Of a stretch of 39,167 nt of DNA, positions 7,919 through 16,113 are shown piece by piece (the stretch's first letter is position 1; each line of letters begins with the position of its first letter). The stretch is from Akkermansia muciniphila (lineage in GTDB: Bacteria > Verrucomicrobiota > Verrucomicrobiia > Verrucomicrobiales > Akkermansiaceae): contig CAMCYK010000027.1 of NCBI GenBank assembly GCA_945883695.1, positions 1 to 39,167 of the forward strand, in the 5' to 3' direction. The notes beneath the pieces are model-generated. The model was not told the origin of the DNA, searched no databases, and saw only the letters and a program-made list of their open reading frames with translations. A program made the translations under genes and the position numbers.

Positions 7919-8608
7919 ATGAAGCCAACCACCCTCCTCGTCTCCCTCGCCGCGGCCGTCCTATCCGTTTTCGCTCCCGCCTCGGCCGCCGATCCGGCAC
8001 CGAAGGAACTCCCGAAAGTCCTCATCATCGGCGACTCGATCTCGATCGGATACACGCCTTTCGTCACCAAACAGCTCAAGGGCGAGGCGACCGTCTCCCG
8101 CAATCCCGGCAATGCCGCGCACACCGGCACCGGCTTGGAAAAGATCGACGCCTGGCTCGGCGACACCCGCTGGGACGTGATCCATTTCAACTGGGGTCTC
8201 CACGACCTGTGCTACCGCAATCCCGACGCCAAACAGCAGGGCGGCCGCGACAAGGTGAAGGGAACCCTCACTTTCCCGTTGGAACAGTATGAGAAGAACC
8301 TCGACCTGCTCGTGACCCGGCTCAAGAAAACCGGCGCCACCCTGATCTGGGCCACCACCACCTTCGTCCCCGAAGGCGAGGCCGGCCGGATCGCCGGCGA
8401 CGACAAGAAATACAACGAGGCCGCCGCCCGGGTCATGAAGAAGCACGGCGTCGCGACCAACGACCTCCACGCCCTCAGCGCCGGTTTCGCCGCCGACCTC
8501 TTCGTCCGGCCGGGCGACGTCCACTACAAGCCCGCCGGCTACCAGAAGCTCGGCACGCAGGTCGCGGCGAGCATCCGGACGGCGCTGAAGGAGACAAAGA
8601 GAAACTGA
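7919..8608 (+). CDS. Secreted SGNH/GDSL-type hydrolase
   Basis: The 229-residue product carries a signal peptide (MKPTTLLVSLAAAVLSVFAP, cleavage near ASAAD). SGNH blocks are visible: block I VLIIGDSISIGY with nucleophile Ser40, a block II Gly in the SRNPGNAAHTG region, block III NWGLHD with Asn, and block V GDVHYKPAGY containing the Asp-x-x-His pair. These enzymes are esterases acting on acylated carbohydrates or lipids. The family form with VIHFNWGLHDL is common near polysaccharide-degradation genes of Verrucomicrobiota, which suggests carbohydrate de-esterification; the substrate is inference. Confidence 0.9.
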   Translation: MKPTTLLVSLAAAVLSVFAPASAADPAPKELPKVLIIGDSISIGYTPFVTKQLKGEATVSRNPGNAAHTGTGLEKIDAWLGDTRWDVIHFNWGLHDLCYRNPDAKQQGGRDKVKGTLTFPLEQYEKNLDLLVTRLKKTGATLIWATTTFVPEGEAGRIAGDDKKYNEAAARVMKKHGVATNDLHALSAGFAADLFVRPGDVHYKPAGYQKLGTQVAASIRTALKETKRN

Positions 8609-8620
8609 GCCCCGCCCCTC

Positions 8621-8680
8621 ATGAGCTACATCATGGTCGACATCGAAGCGGACGGGCCCATCCCGTATCGCTCACCATGA
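8621..8680 (+). pseudogene. N-terminal fragment of a DEDD 3'-5' exoribonuclease gene
   Basis: Twelve bases after the hydrolase stop, an ATG opens a 19-codon frame, MSYIMVDIEADGPIPYRSP, then TGA. The first 15 residues match the start of Rv2179c-like 3'-5' exoribonuclease domains, which typically begin xYIMVDIEADGPIPGDYSM and carry the first acidic exonuclease motif (DIEADG). After the Pro the match is lost and the frame stops; no continuation is seen in the other frames before 8796. This looks like the 5' stub left by a deletion. The recognition relies on recalled family sequence. Confidence 0.55.
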
Positions 8681-8795
8681 AGGAGACCTTGGGACTGAAA
8701 ATCCGCTTGTAGCTTGAGATGACCGGAACCGGCCGATTCCTCACCAAAGGCCAATTTTCGTGCAATTTTCCGCCCTCCGTGGCGGTAGTGCCGCC

Positions 8796-9677
8796 ATGCA
8801 ACGCCGCCATTTCCTCGCGACCCTCGCCGCCGCCTCCGCGCCGCTTTCCCTCCGCGCCCAGGACGCGGCCGGGCCCTTGCCGATCAAGCTCTCGCTGAAG
8901 TGCGGCATGGCGAACTTCGGGGCGAACCTCGAGGAAAAATTCCGCATCCTCAAGGAACTCGGCTACGACGGCGTGGAGCTCGACTCCCCCGGCGGCCAGG
9001 ACAAGGCCGAAGCCCTCGCCGCATCGAAGGCCACCGGCCTGCCGATCCACGGTGTGGTCGACTCCATCCACTGGCAGACCCGCCTCTCCGACCCCGACGC
9101 CGCGGTCCGCGAAAAGGCCCTGCAAGGCCTGCTCACCGCCATCCGCGAAAGCCATGCCGTCGGCGGCTCGAGCGTGCTGCTGGTCCCCGGCGTGGTCGAC
9201 GCCGGCACGACCCACGACGAGGCCTGGGCGCGCTCGATCGAGGGCATCCGCAAGGCGCTGCCGCTGGCCTCCGAACTCGGCATCCACATCCTGATCGAGA
9301 ACGTCTGGAACCGCATGTTCTACACCGAGGACGGCGGCAACGCGCAGACCGCGGAGCTGCTGGTGAAGTATCTCGACGAGATCAACTCGCCCTGGGTCGG
9401 CTCGTATTTCGACATCGGCAATCACCAGCGGTTCAGCAAGCCGGCCGATTGGATCCGCTCGCTGGGCAAACGCATCGTGAAGCTCGATTGCAAGGACTGG
9501 GGCGTGAAAGGCGGCTTCGGCAAGATCGGTGAAGGCGACGTCGACTGGCCGGAAGTCCGCAAGGCGCTCCGCGACATCCGCTACACCGGCTGGGCCACCG
9601 CGGAAGTCCAGGGCGGCGATCAGGAGCGTGGTGCCGAAATCCTCGCGCAAATGCGCAAGCACCTGCTCGGGGCCTGA
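8796..9677 (+). CDS. Tat-exported hydroxypyruvate isomerase-like TIM-barrel protein
   Basis: The 293-residue product starts at ATG 8796, giving a twin-arginine signal (MQRRHFLATLAAASAPLSLRAQ); the in-frame ATG at 8760 would place extra residues before it. It is a xylose isomerase-like TIM barrel: LGYDGVELDSPGG, SVLLVPGVVDAG, IHILIENVWNRMFY (Glu metal ligand), VGSYFDIGNHQ (Asp ligand), IVKLDCKDWG and GWATAEVQGGDQERG. These match the sugar phosphate isomerase/epimerase family. The substrate is unknown. With the similar gene at 6164-7102 it brackets an SGNH hydrolase, suggesting a carbohydrate-related cluster. Confidence 0.88.
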   Translation: MQRRHFLATLAAASAPLSLRAQDAAGPLPIKLSLKCGMANFGANLEEKFRILKELGYDGVELDSPGGQDKAEALAASKATGLPIHGVVDSIHWQTRLSDPDAAVREKALQGLLTAIRESHAVGGSSVLLVPGVVDAGTTHDEAWARSIEGIRKALPLASELGIHILIENVWNRMFYTEDGGNAQTAELLVKYLDEINSPWVGSYFDIGNHQRFSKPADWIRSLGKRIVKLDCKDWGVKGGFGKIGEGDVDWPEVRKALRDIRYTGWATAEVQGGDQERGAEILAQMRKHLLGA

Positions 9678-9707
9678 GCGGACACGAAAGGTGAGAGGGT
9701 CGGGGTA

Positions 9708-9815
9708 GGTTCTCATCCGGCCGCCCCTGGCTTGGGGTCGGGCGGAGTCCGGCGTGGATCGGCACGGAGGGGGTCGGGACCACTCGAAAGGTGAGATGGT
9801 CGGGGCGGCCAGATT
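9708..9815. repeat. 108-bp repeat, copy 1, ending in duplicated tRNA-Pro 3' end
   Basis: This copy matches 9901-10008 over 108 bases with two differences that I can see (position 11 of the... cat[c/t][c]gg segment and gagt[c/g]cgg). Its last part (9797-9815) is identical to the 3' end of tRNA-Pro including the encoded CCA, but the rest of the tRNA is absent here. A third, shorter partial copy of the same flank (cgaaaggtgaga) lies at 9685-9705. The unit spacing is 193 bp. The 312-bp gap 9678-9989 holds these repeats and no gene. Confidence 0.85.
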
Positions 9816-9900
9816 GCCGAAGGCCATGCCAGTCTGCACTTCGTGATTCGGGTAAGGTCGTGACCACTCCCGCCGCGTTCGAACTGAAGGCCTGCGGCAA

Positions 9901-10008
9901 GGTTCTCATCTGGCCGCCCCTGGCTTGGGGTCGGGCGGAGTGCGGCGTGGATCGGCACGGAGGGGGTCGGGACCACTCGAAAGGTGAGATGGTCGGGGCG
10001 GCCAGATT
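9901..10008. repeat. 108-bp repeat, copy 2, overlapping the tRNA-Pro gene
   Basis: This is the copy whose last 19 bases belong to the intact tRNA-Pro gene (CCA, discriminator, acceptor 3' strand and part of the T arm). The other 89 bases are the downstream flank of the tRNA. Because copy 1 carries the same flank plus the tRNA terminus, the duplication is anchored at the tRNA 3' end, the usual target of tyrosine recombinases. No integrase gene is nearby. Confidence 0.85.
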
Positions 10009-10066
10009 CGAACTGACGACATCCTGCTCCCAAAGCAGGCGCTCTACCAGGCTGAGCTACGCCCCG
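9990..10066 (-). tRNA. tRNA-Pro (anticodon UGG), CCA encoded
   Basis: Read on the minus strand from 10066: acceptor CGGGGCG pairs with CGCCCCG, the D stem is GCTC/GAGC, the anticodon stem CCTGC/GCAGG encloses TTTGGGA (anticodon TGG), and the T stem GTCAG/CTGGC encloses TTCGAAT. Discriminator A is followed by a genomically encoded CCA (9990-9992). C at position 1 is typical of bacterial tRNA-Pro. The gene is on the same strand as, and downstream of, the lipoate-ligase-like gene. Confidence 0.97.
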
Positions 10067-10142
10067 TGACGGGCGGGACCATTGGTCGCCGGGAGCGGAC
10101 TGGCAAGAGGAAAGCCGCGAATTTTGGGCTTTCCGGGAAGGA

Positions 10143-10787
10143 TCAGCGCCGCGAGGTCCATCCTTCCTCGGAATAGCGCTCCGCGACCTTGCGGGCCAGG
10201 ACGGCGGGATCCGGCGAAAAATCCCGCGGCACGACCGTCGCCGCGAGCGCTCCGGCCAGGCCCGCGGGCACGCGACATCCGGCCGCCACCGAGCCCTGGT
10301 GCAGCAATCCCAAGGCGGTGCGCCGCTGGCCGGCCCCCGCGATTTTGCGGCCCGCGCCATCCAGCACGTCGTATTCCACCGGCTGGCGGAAGCACTCGCC
10401 CCCCGCCGCCGCCGGCAGGATTCCGGCCAGGCGGGCATCGACCCCCGCCGCGCGCAAGGCCTCCACCAGCGCCGCGTGGATCACCCGGTAGCTCTCCCCG
10501 CCCTTCGCCTCGGCCAGCCCGAACCCGTTCGGGACGAACAGGGTATACGTCCAGTCCGCGCGGTGGTCGACGATTCCCCCGCCGGTCCAGCGGCGCACCC
10601 AGCGGACGGGCCACGCCGGCCATTCGGCGGATTTTACGAAATACCCGCAGCTCCCCCAACCCGGCAGCCAGCGGTAACTCCGCAGCACCGGCCTGTCGCA
10701 GCTCTCCGCCAGCCACTCGTCCACCGCCATGTTTTCCGGACCGGCGCGCGGGACGGGGTCGATCCACAGGTGAAGCAGCGGGAGCAC
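10143..10787 (-). CDS. Lipoate/biotin-protein ligase family protein (LplA-like)
   Basis: The product of about 214 residues has the BPL/LplA fold. It contains the N-terminal pattern PRAGPENMAVDEWL, the ligand-binding signature RRWTGGGIVDH, and the lysine motif KIAGAGQRRTALGLLHQGSV (family form K-x-x-G-x-A-Q-R...HG). The start is uncertain: GTG at 10785-10787 keeps the N-terminal strand LHLWIDP that the family normally has before NMA-DE, while the first ATG (10728-10730) would remove it. Known members attach lipoate or octanoate to 2-oxoacid dehydrogenases and glycine cleavage H protein. The protein is shorter than two-domain LplA, so it may be an octanoyl-transferase-like single-domain member. 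Confidence 0.8.
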   Translation of the reverse strand: MLPLLHLWIDPVPRAGPENMAVDEWLAESCDRPVLRSYRWLPGWGSCGYFVKSAEWPAWPVRWVRRWTGGGIVDHRADWTYTLFVPNGFGLAEAKGGESYRVIHAALVEALRAAGVDARLAGILPAAAGGECFRQPVEYDVLDGAGRKIAGAGQRRTALGLLHQGSVAAGCRVPAGLAGALAATVVPRDFSPDPAVLARKVAERYSEEGWTSRR

Positions 10788-10874
10788 AAGGGGACGATGA
10801 AGTTCCAAGGGAGAAGTTCCAAGTGCCAACAAAAGGGAGACTTGCGCGATCCGCGGTGCCGCGCACTTTCGGGC

Positions 10875-11696
10875 ATGTCCTTCACGCCCAAACCGAACGC
10901 CGCGCTGCTGATCGTCGGCCACGGTTCGACCGAAAATCCCGACTCCTCGACGCCCTACTTCGACCATGCCGACGAGATCCGGCGGCGCGGGCTGTTCAGC
11001 GAGGTGCATTGTTGCTTCTGGAAAGAGGAGCCGTCGATGCGCGAGGCGGAATACATGATCGATTCGGACGAAGTCTACGTGGTCCCCGATTTCATCAGCG
11101 AGGGCTACTTCACCCAGGACGTGATCCCGCGCGAACTCCACCTCGACGGGCCGACCACGAGGCACGCGGGCAAGACCTGGCATTACACGCTGCCGGTCGG
11201 TGTCCACCCTTCGATGACCGGCCTGCTGCTGCGCCGCGCGATGGAAGTCGCGCCCGATGCCGACCCGGCGCAAACCACCCTCTTCATCGTCGGCCACGGC
11301 ACCGGCCTCAACCAGAACTCGACCAAGGCGATCAAGGACCAGGCCGACCAGATCAAGGCCTCCGGGGCGGGCTACGCCGAGGTGCTCGACGCCTACATGG
11401 AAGAGCAGCCTTTCATCGCCGAGTGGGACAAGCTGGCCACCACCCCGAACGTCGTGGTGGTCCCCTTCTTCATCGCCGACGGCCTGCACAGCTTCCAGGA
11501 CATCCCGGTGCTGTTAGGGATCGAGGCCGAGCCCGGCGCGGCCGCCAGCCAGCGCGAGGTGTTCCGCCAGAATCCGCACCAACTGCGCGGCAAGACCCTC
11601 TATTACTCGTCCGCCATCGGAACCGAACGGCACATCGCCGACGTGATCCTCGACCAGGTTTCCGACTTCGACGCGAAATACCATGAAACTCGCTGA
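10875..11696 (+). CDS. CbiX/sirohydrochlorin chelatase-like protein with two chelatase halves
   Basis: The 273-residue product starts at ATG 10875 (MSFTPKPNAALLIVGHGST). Two CbiX-type halves are visible. The first has VGHGSTENPDSS and VVPDFISEGYFTQDVIP; the second has FIVGHGTGLNQNSTKAIKDQ and VVVPFFIADGLHSFQDIP. Known class II chelatases insert Co or Fe into tetrapyrroles using two histidines, one in GHGS and one in the G-x-H-x-x-x-DIP loop. The second half keeps both; in the first half the loop histidine appears replaced by Phe. The stop overlaps the start of a DR2241-type Fe-S gene by 14 bases, so the two are translationally coupled. The metal and tetrapyrrole are unknown. Confidence 0.85.
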   Translation: MSFTPKPNAALLIVGHGSTENPDSSTPYFDHADEIRRRGLFSEVHCCFWKEEPSMREAEYMIDSDEVYVVPDFISEGYFTQDVIPRELHLDGPTTRHAGKTWHYTLPVGVHPSMTGLLLRRAMEVAPDADPAQTTLFIVGHGTGLNQNSTKAIKDQADQIKASGAGYAEVLDAYMEEQPFIAEWDKLATTPNVVVVPFFIADGLHSFQDIPVLLGIEAEPGAAASQREVFRQNPHQLRGKTLYYSSAIGTERHIADVILDQVSDFDAKYHETR

Positions 11697-12342
11697 CCGC
11701 CTCTCCCAAGCCGTCGCCGGCGGCATCCGCCGCATCGGCCAGGTCGCCATCCTGCCCGACACCGCGGGCGCCGCCTTCGCGCTGTGCCACATCGACGACG
11801 AGGCCGGCGACCTCGCGTTGTTGGAAGCTCACGACGATCCCGACGCGGCGCGTGCGATCTCGACCTGGGCGGACGACGGCCACTACCGCTTCACCAAGGG
11901 CGAACTCACCCTCAAGCGCGGCTGGCTGCTGCGGCTGTCCTCCGCGCAGGAGCTGCGCCAGGCGCTCGACCTGTTCTATCCCGCGAACGTCGGCATGCAC
12001 TTCGCGGCGCTCGACGGCCGCCTCGAAGTCGAGCAGTTGCGCGACAAGCTGAACCGGCAAACCGGGATGTACCGGTTCGCCCGCAGCCTCAGCGACGCCG
12101 GGGCCCAGGCCTTGGTGAAAGAGGTCTGCGGTCCGGGGAACTGCTGCGTGAAGAACATCCTGTGGGGCCTCGACACCGCCACCCCGCTGGAGGACAGCGA
12201 GGCCAGCCGCTTCGACGGCGTGGTCGGCGACATCGACCGCGCCAAGGCGATCCCGCTCCGCTGCCGCGAGGCGTGCAACCACTTCGTCGCCGAAGCGCGC
12301 AAGGCCTCGAAGGCGGAGTTCGAAAAGAAGGCGGCGGAGTAG
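11683..12342 (+). CDS. DR2241-family Fe-S protein, partner of the CbiX-like protein
   Basis: The 219-residue product overlaps the preceding CbiX gene by 14 bp. Its C-terminal half holds a cysteine cluster, EVCGPGNCCVKNILWGLD and later LRCREACNHFV, which fits the 4Fe-4S domain known from Deinococcus DR2241-type proteins, where it follows CbiX domains. The N-terminal half (about residues 1-125) resembles the DR2241 stabilising domain. Four or five cysteines are available for a cluster. A role in tetrapyrrole metal handling or redox sensing is inferred from the pairing only. Confidence 0.75.
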   Translation: MKLADRLSQAVAGGIRRIGQVAILPDTAGAAFALCHIDDEAGDLALLEAHDDPDAARAISTWADDGHYRFTKGELTLKRGWLLRLSSAQELRQALDLFYPANVGMHFAALDGRLEVEQLRDKLNRQTGMYRFARSLSDAGAQALVKEVCGPGNCCVKNILWGLDTATPLEDSEASRFDGVVGDIDRAKAIPLRCREACNHFVAEARKASKAEFEKKAAE

Positions 12343-12374
12343 CGCCCGGCCGCCGCAGGCCCATGAACCGTGGC

Positions 12375-12391
12375 TGCGGCGTCCCGCCGCA
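12375..12391 (+). terminator. Possible hairpin after cbiX-DR2241 pair; rest of gap featureless
   Basis: TGCGGCG-tcc-CGCCGCA forms a perfect 7-bp stem 33 bases after the DR2241-type stop. No T-tract follows, so it may be either a weak terminator or part of a dispersed repeat. The remaining gap to 12718 (about 330 bp) shows no convincing gene. A short frame at 12476-12691 has no protein-like features. Confidence 0.3.
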
Positions 12392-12717
12392 AGCCTCCCA
12401 CAACCTCGACCGGCGGAATCCACCGGAAAGCCGCGGTCCCATCCGCAGTGAGGGAAGGTTCGACGTCGTTCTGCCTTGGCCCGTGCGGAGACGGGCATGA
12501 TCACATCAGGTGTCGCGAATCGGCGCTGGATTTACGCATTTGAAAGGTTCCATCGGCTTGTTTCGCGGCCTCAATCTGTGAGGATCAAGTTGCTGTTTAT
12601 CACCCATCCTGCGAGGGTCACTTCGCAACACCCCGTCCCCCCGCGCGGCAGCGCCGCGCCGAATCCCTCCGTCATCCCCGCGTTGCGGTGATGGCGGGAA
12701 CCTACCCCGCCCGACTC

Positions 12718-15700
12718 ATGAAGCTCCGTATCCCGACCTTCCCCTTGCCGGGACTCGCCGCCGCCGCGTTGTCCATCCTCGCCGCCGCCGCGGCTTCCGC
12801 CGCCAGCATGTCGGCCGGTCCCGCGGCGCCGGTGATCGATGGCCAGGACATCGCCAACGACGGCCCCGCCACCGGCACCGACAAGTGGTGGAACGATTCG
12901 CCCGTGTCGGGCTACCCGAAAGGCCAGACCTTCACCACCGGCAACGGCGCGGTCCGGCTCAAGGCGATCACCTACCAGACCTCCTCGGCGGCCATCGCCA
13001 CCAAGACCTACGTCGTCCGCGTCGGCACCGTGACGGGATCCGCCATCAAACAGGTCCACTCGGAGACCGCCAGCCAGAACTTCACGTGGAACGCCGGCGA
13101 CTACATGACGTGGACCTTGGACACGCCGCTCCTCCTCGCGGCCAACACGACCTACGGGATCGACATCGGGATGCGCACCTCCACTTCGACCTGGCAGACC
13201 GGCATTCCCTATCTCAACCGCACCGGCAACAGTTACCCCGGCGGCACCCGCTACATGTCGGGCACCACCGGCCAGGGGCTCGGTGACACCACCATGAACA
13301 ACATGTCCGGCGACATGATCTTCCATCTCGACCTCGAGCCGCCGCTGGGTGCCGAGTTCCTGCTGGTCACCACCAGTCCGCCGGACAATGCCGTGGAGGT
13401 GCTGGCCAGCCGCGACCTGGTCGCCACCTTCAGCCAGAACATCGCGGCCGGCGCGGGCCACCTGACCATCCGCAACCTGACCGACGCGACCGAGACCACG
13501 GTCCCGGTGGGCGACCCCCGGATTTCCATCTCCGGAAACGTCCTGTCGATCCATCCGGCCGGCCTGCTCGGCTGGAACAAGAGTTATGCGATCCGCATCG
13601 GCGCGGGTGCGATCCTCAGCAACGGCGGGGCCGGTTTCGGCGGGATCGCCGACGACACGACCTGGAATTTCACCACCGCGGCCGGGGATCCGCTGATGGA
13701 TGCGATCGCCGGGCTCAAGAATCACATCACCGGCGCGGCCCCCCTGGACGCCACCCGGATCGCGGCGCACAAGGTGACCCTGGACAACCTCCGCCTGCGC
13801 TTTGCCGAGAGCGCCGCCACCATCAGCGCCGTCTTCGACCTGGTGCGCACCTACGACACCGTCAAGGGCCCGCTGTGGGTCGCGCGCGGGGAGTTCAGCA
13901 ACCGCAGCACCCAGGCCAACGACCTCGATTGGACCCTCTACCATGTCATGCAATCCATCATGGACGTGGTCTACACCCCCGGCACCCTCGCCACCCGCGA
14001 AGGACTGCTCGCCGGCTTCAAGTTCGGCAGCTCGGCGAATTTCCCCGGCCCCTGCGACCCGCCCGCGGACCCGCCGCCGTCCCACAGCGTCACCCTCAAC
14101 GGCAGCTTTCCCGCGACTTTCGGCCGGGGCACCCAGGGCGACGACCTGCCCGCCCGGAAACCCACCGGTTGTTATCTCGCCCCGGGCACCATCGCCACCG
14201 TCACCGTGCCGCCTTCCCTGGTCGGAAAAGGATATCAGGTCCGCGTCGGCGCCCACTCGTGGGACCTCTCGAACCGCCCGGTGGTCCGCCGGCTCGACCG
14301 CGCCACCCTGCTCTACCCGATCGACGCCACCACCGTCAAAGTCGCCAGCCCCTACGGCGGAGGGATCTACATCGAGCTGCCCCGCCTCGCCGCCGCCGGG
14401 ATCGTCCAGGTCACCGTCACCGGCGCGGTGCGCTCGCCGTATTTCTCGGCGAAGCCCTTCCACTCCACCACGCCGGCCCAGTGGCTCGCCGAGCGCGCCC
14501 ATCCGGCGCCCTGGGCGGATTTCCAGTCCGAAAAGTTCATGATGCAGGTGCCCACCCGCTGGATCTCTTCCCATCCCGATCCGGCGACGCTGATGGCCGA
14601 TTGGGACAAGGCGATGGATGCCCAGAACGACCTGATGGGTTTCCCCCGCCTGCGTGGCAAGGAAACGCAGTACCCGCAGGTCGACGTGATCATGCGGGCT
14701 TCGGTGCACGCGCCCGGCTATCCGTCGGTCAACAACGTGGACAATCCCAACACCAACCGCGGCGGATATCATACCAACTATCTCGTCCGCGGCCCCGGCG
14801 TGAACTCCCATGCCGCCAACATCGAGTTCCACGAGCAGGGGCACGCCTACTTCTTCCCCAAGTTCGGCGGCGAGACCGAATCGAATGTCAACCTGCCGCA
14901 CGTCGCCATCATGCACCGCAAGTTCGGCTACAGCCTGGACGAGGCCTTCCGCGGCTCTCTGGGCTCGACCCGCGCGTTCCAAACCCTCGACACCACGGCG
15001 ATGGCCTGGATGTGCGTCTTCAACTTCGCGCCGCGCCGGGTGCCGATGGCCGATGGGGAAAAGGCCTATCAGTTCAAGGGTCATGCCAAGTTCGTCGACA
15101 TCGCGCGGCTTTATGGTTGGGAGGGGCTCGGGAACTACTGGCGCTCGTTCATGGAGGACGATGCCAGGGGTGTTTCCTACTCGACCTCCACCGACGCGCT
15201 GCTGCTGCGCCTGTGCCGGCACCTCGGCAAGGACATCCGGCCGCTGTTCCACTTCTGGGGCATTCATCCGCAGAACAATTCCTCGCTCGCCGCCTCGCTC
15301 GCGGCGGAAGGCATCCAGCCCGCGGTGGAAATCCGCGACCTCCTGCGGCGCTACCAAACCCTGGTCCCCGCCGACAACGCCGCGTTCCGCAGCTTCGCGA
15401 CCAGCTGGTGGGGCAAGCAACCGAGCATCAACGGCTACTGGGAGGAACGCGAGCACTCCCGCCAGTGGGACACCACCGCGCTCTACGGCGCGGGCGACCA
15501 GCAGCGGAGCGAAGCGACCAATCCGGGAGAAATCTACAACGGGAATTCCGCCGCCGACATCCGGAGCCGCGTCCAGGAACTGCTCGACCTCTATTTCCCC
15601 GTCGTCCCCGGCACGCCGTTCGATCTCTGGGCGGAAAGTTTCGCCGGCCTGGGCGACTCCACCCCATCCCTCGACTTCGACCGCGGCGGCCTGCCCACCG

Positions 15701-16050
15701 GCATCGAGTGGGTGGTCGGCGGCAACCCCGCCGACCCCGGCGACGACGCGGGCATCGCCCCGACCTTCGACCGCGCTACCGGACCCGGCGGCAAATCTCT
15801 CTTCATCTTCCGCCGCAGCCAGCGGGCGGACGAGGATCCCGCCACCACCATCGCGGTGGAATACGGCGACACCCTCGCCGGCTGGGAGACCGCCGTGCAC
15901 GAGGGCAGCGGCCCGGAGGACATCACCCTCACCGAGACACCCGGCCACTTCGGTCCCGGCATCGACCGGGTCAGCGTCGCCCTGCCCGCCAGGCTCGCCG
16001 ACAACGGCAAACTCTTCGCCCGCCTCAAGGTCACCGTGGCCCGGCCGTGA
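12718..16050 (+). CDS. Large secreted M60-like (enhancin/mucin-type) metallopeptidase
   Basis: The 1,110-residue product starts at ATG 12718, giving a signal peptide (MKLRIPTFPLPGLAAAALSI, Ala-rich end ASAAS). Domains in order: an N-terminal beta domain (about 25-205, with GQTFTTGNGAVRLKAITYQT), an Ig-like Big_5/SbsA-type domain (about 210-320, TTSPPDNAVEVLASRDLVAT), a helical linker, then an M60-like peptidase with the gluzincin signature His705-Glu-x-x-His709 (EFHEQGHAYFF) and Glu719. The C-terminal 140 residues (DFDRGGLPTGIEWVVGGNPA, later SLFIFRRSQRADEDP) are the repeat-type tail common in exported proteins of Verrucomicrobiota. M60 enzymes cleave mucin-like glycoproteins or act on host or surface glycoproteins. 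Substrate unknown. Confidence 0.82.
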   Translation: MKLRIPTFPLPGLAAAALSILAAAAASAASMSAGPAAPVIDGQDIANDGPATGTDKWWNDSPVSGYPKGQTFTTGNGAVRLKAITYQTSSAAIATKTYVVRVGTVTGSAIKQVHSETASQNFTWNAGDYMTWTLDTPLLLAANTTYGIDIGMRTSTSTWQTGIPYLNRTGNSYPGGTRYMSGTTGQGLGDTTMNNMSGDMIFHLDLEPPLGAEFLLVTTSPPDNAVEVLASRDLVATFSQNIAAGAGHLTIRNLTDATETTVPVGDPRISISGNVLSIHPAGLLGWNKSYAIRIGAGAILSNGGAGFGGIADDTTWNFTTAAGDPLMDAIAGLKNHITGAAPLDATRIAAHKVTLDNLRLRFAESAATISAVFDLVRTYDTVKGPLWVARGEFSNRSTQANDLDWTLYHVMQSIMDVVYTPGTLATREGLLAGFKFGSSANFPGPCDPPADPPPSHSVTLNGSFPATFGRGTQGDDLPARKPTGCYLAPGTIATVTVPPSLVGKGYQVRVGAHSWDLSNRPVVRRLDRATLLYPIDATTVKVASPYGGGIYIELPRLAAAGIVQVTVTGAVRSPYFSAKPFHSTTPAQWLAERAHPAPWADFQSEKFMMQVPTRWISSHPDPATLMADWDKAMDAQNDLMGFPRLRGKETQYPQVDVIMRASVHAPGYPSVNNVDNPNTNRGGYHTNYLVRGPGVNSHAANIEFHEQGHAYFFPKFGGETESNVNLPHVAIMHRKFGYSLDEAFRGSLGSTRAFQTLDTTAMAWMCVFNFAPRRVPMADGEKAYQFKGHAKFVDIARLYGWEGLGNYWRSFMEDDARGVSYSTSTDALLLRLCRHLGKDIRPLFHFWGIHPQNNSSLAASLAAEGIQPAVEIRDLLRRYQTLVPADNAAFRSFATSWWGKQPSINGYWEEREHSRQWDTTALYGAGDQQRSEATNPGEIYNGNSAADIRSRVQELLDLYFPVVPGTPFDLWAESFAGLGDSTPSLDFDRGGLPTGIEWVVGGNPADPGDDAGIAPTFDRATGPGGKSLFIFRRSQRADEDPATTIAVEYGDTLAGWETAVHEGSGPEDITLTETPGHFGPGIDRVSVALPARLADNGKLFARLKVTVARP

Positions 16051-16113
16051 GCTTTTCGTCCACCCTGATCAAACCTGTCGACGACGCAGCCGCGCACCCT
16101 GCCGCGCGCCGTT

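Noticed and set aside
10143-11489. 448-codon minus-strand frame that includes the lipoate-ligase-like protein
   Set aside because: Only the part downstream of about 10787 has family motifs; the rest is antisense of the CbiX-like gene.
12476-12691. 71-codon plus-strand frame before the M60 gene
   Set aside because: No protein-like pattern, and no conserved start context is visible.
12571-15948. 1,125-codon minus-strand frame opposite the M60 peptidase gene
   Set aside because: Gly/Val/Asp/Arg-rich composition without domains; it is the antisense shadow of a GC-rich gene whose plus-strand product has a signal peptide and HEQGH motif.
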